From the NCBI RefSeq assembly GCF_008386395.1, contig NZ_CP043761.1, positions 2,976,001-3,040,000 on the forward strand: DNA of 64,000 bases, written 5' to 3'. This stretch comes from Paenibacillus sp. 37 (GTDB lineage Bacteria > Bacillota > Bacilli > Paenibacillales > Paenibacillaceae). A model generated the notes under the pieces. The model ran no database searches. It saw only the letters and a list, made by a program, of their open reading frames with translations, and was not told the DNA's origin. Both the position numbers and the translations under genes were made by a program. Below, in pieces: positions 61,644-64,000 of the stretch (position 1 is its first letter; each line of letters begins with the position of its first letter).

Positions 61644-63479
61644 ATGAAATATCGCAATATGGAAGATTGTATTAACGATCTGGAGCAGCATGGTCATTTG
61701 ATTCGGGTCAAAGAAGAGGTTGATCCTCATCTGGAGATGGCAGCGATCCACATGAAAGTGCACGAGGCTAAAGGCCCGGCGTTGTTATTCGAAAATGTAA
61801 AAGGCTCAAAGTTCCAGGCCGTATCCAATCTGTTCGGCACGGTGGAACGAAGCAAGTTCATGTTCCGCGGTACGCTGGAAGGCGTACAACGGGTCATGGC
61901 AGTTCGTGACGATCCCATGAAGGCGCTTAAGACGCCATTTCAGCATGTCCAAACAGGTCTTGCTGCTTGGCAGGCGCTGCCAAAACAGAAATCTATTAGC
62001 CTGCCGGTGTCCGCGCAAGAGATTCAAATCTCGGATCTGCCGCTCATCAAACACTGGCCTATGGACGGTGGGGCATTTGTGACGTTACCACAGGTTTATT
62101 CGGAAGATCCGGACAAACCAGGCATCATGAATTCAAACTTGGGGATGTACCGGGTTCAACTGAATGGCAATGATTTTGAAATGAACAAAGAAATTGGATT
62201 ACACTATCAGATTCATCGCGGAATTGGTATACATCAAGCCAAAGCGGTCAAAAAAGGAGAACCACTGAAAGTCAGCATTTTCATTGGGGGTCCACCAGCA
62301 CATACACTCTCAGCGGTTATGCCTCTGCCTGAAGGACTCAGTGAGATGACATTTGCCGGTTTGCTCGCCGGACGTCGCTTCCGGTACAGTTACAAGGACG
62401 GGTATTGCATCAGTAACGATGCTGATTTTGTCATCACGGGTGATATCTATCCAGGAGAGACAAAACCCGAAGGTCCGTTCGGGGATCATCTGGGTTATTA
62501 CAGTCTGACACATGAATTCCCGCTAATGCGTGTGCATAAAGTCTATGCCAAACCTAATGCTATCTGGCCGTTTACGGTTGTTGGTCGACCACCGCAAGAG
62601 GATACGGCTTTTGGTGATTTGATTCATGAGATTACTGGAGACGCGATTAAACAGGAGATTCCTGGTGTCAAAGAAGTGCATGCGGTCGATGCGGCAGGGG
62701 TCCATCCATTGCTGTTTGCAATCGGCAGTGAACGTTACACGCCGTATCAGGCGGTGAAGCAGCCGACAGAGTTGCTCACGATTGCTAATCGCATTTTGGG
62801 TACGGGTCAGCTCAGTCTGGCGAAGTACCTGTTTATTACTGCTGAGGATCGGCAACCTCTGGATACCCACAAGGAAGTTGAATTCCTAACCTATATCTTG
62901 GAGCGTATGGATATGCAGCGGGATATTCATTTCCATACCCATACGACGATTGATACTTTGGATTACTCGGGTACAGGACTGAACAGCGGCAGCAAAGTTG
63001 TTTTTGCAGCATATGGCGACAAGGTTCGAGAGTTGTGCACGGAAGTGCCGGGGTCTTTGAAAAACATTCGTGGTTATGAGAATCCACAGCTCATCATGCC
63101 GGGTATTGTTTCGATCCAGACATCGGCCTTTACGAGTTATGCGAATACAGCACAGGAGATGCAAGCATTCACATCTCTATTGAAAGAACAGGGAGGCCTG
63201 GACTCGTGTCCGATGATCATTCTATGTGACGACAGTTCGTTCCTGAGTGCTAACCTCAGCAACTTCTTATGGGCAACCTTTACTCGCAGCAACCCTTCAC
63301 ATGACATGTATGGGGTTAACAGCGGGTATGACCACAAGCATTGGGGTTGTGATCAGGTGATTATTGATGCACGTACCAAACCCCATCAGGCACCGCCGCT
63401 GATTCCCGATGCTTCGGTCGAGAAGAGCATTGAACGATTTTTTGTTAAAGGTGCTAGTCTGGGTTCGATCAAAATCTAA
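61644..63479 (+). CDS. UbiD-family (prenylated-FMN) decarboxylase
   Basis: Protein of 611 residues, the usual UbiD length. Family marks are MYRVQ with IHRGIGIH, the EGPFGDHLGYYS segment near the active site, and a C-terminal DQVIIDARTKPHQAPPLIPDA-like end region (read across 63354-63416). UbiD enzymes reversibly decarboxylate aromatic or unsaturated acids and need prenylated FMN made by a UbiX partner, which is not in this window. The substrate is unknown; roles in quinone synthesis or aromatic-acid breakdown are both possible. GGAG lies 8 nt before the ATG. It has its own promoter and terminator, so it stands alone. Confidence 0.87.
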   Translation: MKYRNMEDCINDLEQHGHLIRVKEEVDPHLEMAAIHMKVHEAKGPALLFENVKGSKFQAVSNLFGTVERSKFMFRGTLEGVQRVMAVRDDPMKALKTPFQHVQTGLAAWQALPKQKSISLPVSAQEIQISDLPLIKHWPMDGGAFVTLPQVYSEDPDKPGIMNSNLGMYRVQLNGNDFEMNKEIGLHYQIHRGIGIHQAKAVKKGEPLKVSIFIGGPPAHTLSAVMPLPEGLSEMTFAGLLAGRRFRYSYKDGYCISNDADFVITGDIYPGETKPEGPFGDHLGYYSLTHEFPLMRVHKVYAKPNAIWPFTVVGRPPQEDTAFGDLIHEITGDAIKQEIPGVKEVHAVDAAGVHPLLFAIGSERYTPYQAVKQPTELLTIANRILGTGQLSLAKYLFITAEDRQPLDTHKEVEFLTYILERMDMQRDIHFHTHTTIDTLDYSGTGLNSGSKVVFAAYGDKVRELCTEVPGSLKNIRGYENPQLIMPGIVSIQTSAFTSYANTAQEMQAFTSLLKEQGGLDSCPMIILCDDSSFLSANLSNFLWATFTRSNPSHDMYGVNSGYDHKHWGCDQVIIDARTKPHQAPPLIPDASVEKSIERFFVKGASLGSIKI

Positions 63480-63493
63480 TTTGAGATGATTTG

Positions 63494-63525
63494 AAGAAGT
63501 TCAAACGGAGCGTTTGAACTTCTTT
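63494..63525 (+). terminator. Hairpin terminator after the UbiD-family gene
   Basis: Perfect 14-bp stem AAGAAGTTCAAACG/CGTTTGAACTTCTT with a 3-nt loop; the T-run is short. Between it and 63732 nothing else was recognised. Confidence 0.75.
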
Positions 63526-63732
63526 GGCTTACTCTGATACGGCAATGAGGCATAAAAGTGTGTGAAAGTTTAAAACCGGGACTAATATAGATATTGGAGT
63601 GAGGATAAAGTCTTAGACGTTCGTATTTACCATTGTGATTAAGGTCGTTTGAACTATGTATGAAATGAAGAATTATAACGATATAAAGAAGTATAGGTAT
63701 TTTTGTGGCCCCGTTCCGTTGGGTGCTGTTAC

Positions 63733-63738
63733 TATAAT
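63733..63738 (+). promoter_or_regulatory. -10 element for the last gene
   Basis: TATAAT lies 25 nt before the TTG start; no convincing -35 at the normal distance. Confidence 0.4.
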
Positions 63739-63762
63739 GAATTGTTCAGGGGGAATACCGAT

Positions 63763-64000
63763 TTGAGAATCCATATTATGAACCTGCAAGACGGAGACCG
63801 TCTAACTGCGGATACATTCAGCGATGCAGGATTACACGTTCTCGGGAAGGGAACTGTGATCAAAGGTGAGGATATCACCTTGCTTATGCAGCACCGTGTA
63901 GATTATGTAGATATTGAATCACGCGAAGAGGAAATCACTGAAGCAGAATTTTTTGCTGCAGCCGCCAAGCACGCTTCCGGGATAACTACGAAGGAAGAAC
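63763..64000 (+). CDS. N-terminus of a probable HD-GYP-type signalling protein (3' partial)
   Basis: Seventy-nine residues run off the window edge. It starts at TTG with CAGGGGGA about 9 nt upstream. The segment RIHIMNLQDGDRLTADTF, with later LLMQHRVDYVDIE, resembles the N-terminal module found before HD-GYP cyclic-di-GMP phosphodiesterase domains in Bacillales. The catalytic part would lie outside, so the assignment rests on this module only. Confidence 0.65.
   Translation, partial: MRIHIMNLQDGDRLTADTFSDAGLHVLGKGTVIKGEDITLLMQHRVDYVDIESREEEITEAEFFAAAAKHASGITTKEE

Noticed and set aside
53300..63479. Amidohydrolase plus UbiD-family decarboxylase as a futalosine (menaquinone) pathway remnant
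   Set aside because: Both families occur in that pathway, but the genes are 8 kb apart, in separate units, and no mqn-specific gene is present; the link is too weak to claim.
1..64000. CRISPR arrays, tRNA, rRNA, prophage or integrase genes
   Set aside because: None was seen: no short regularly spaced repeats, no clover-leaf candidates and no phage-type proteins.

Overview
The window looks like a chromosomal segment of a Paenibacillus-type Firmicute. Support: AGGAGG-type ribosome binding sites, frequent TTG/GTG starts, S-layer homology proteins, FeuBC-type permeases without their own ATPase, and a large bacitracin-family peptide synthetase locus. Species was inferred from gene style only; no rRNA or tRNA gene was seen.

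Positions 1-44466 hold a bacitracin-type nonribosomal peptide locus: bacA (5' end outside the window), bacB, bacC, then a BacRS-like two-component system and a BcrAB-like ABC exporter, the same order as in Bacillus licheniformis. Reading the nine substrate-pocket residues of each adenylation domain gives (residue 1 not visible)-Cys(thiazoline)-Leu-D-Glu-Ile-Lys-D-X7-Ile-D-X9-Thr-D-Asp-Asn, released by a terminal thioesterase. Classical bacitracin A has D-Orn at 7, D-Phe at 9 and His at 10. Here module 7 has a hydrophobic/aromatic-like pocket and module 10 a clear Thr pocket, so the product should be an undescribed or little-described bacitracin variant. Modules 7 and 9 share a 1.76 kb, almost identical, GC-richer block, which suggests that recent recombination rebuilt module 7.

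Positions 44467-49110 hold a Fur-boxed iron-siderophore uptake operon: an unusual AraC-regulator/lipoprotein fusion followed by two FecCD-type permeases. Positions 49165-52198 hold a LuxR-type regulator divergent from a methyltransferase/saccharopine-dehydrogenase-like pair. Positions 52277-53941 hold a small unknown protein and an MTA/SAH-deaminase-type amidohydrolase.

Positions 54046-61429 look like one regulatory unit. A secreted dockerin protein and a cohesin-SLH surface protein (a minimal scaffoldin-like pair) are followed by a MacB-type ABC transporter and an OmpR/HisKA two-component system. Near-identical tandem 11-bp-period operators, set at the same distance from the -10 element, precede both the dockerin gene and the transporter gene. 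The window ends with a UbiD-family decarboxylase and the start of an HD-GYP-type protein.
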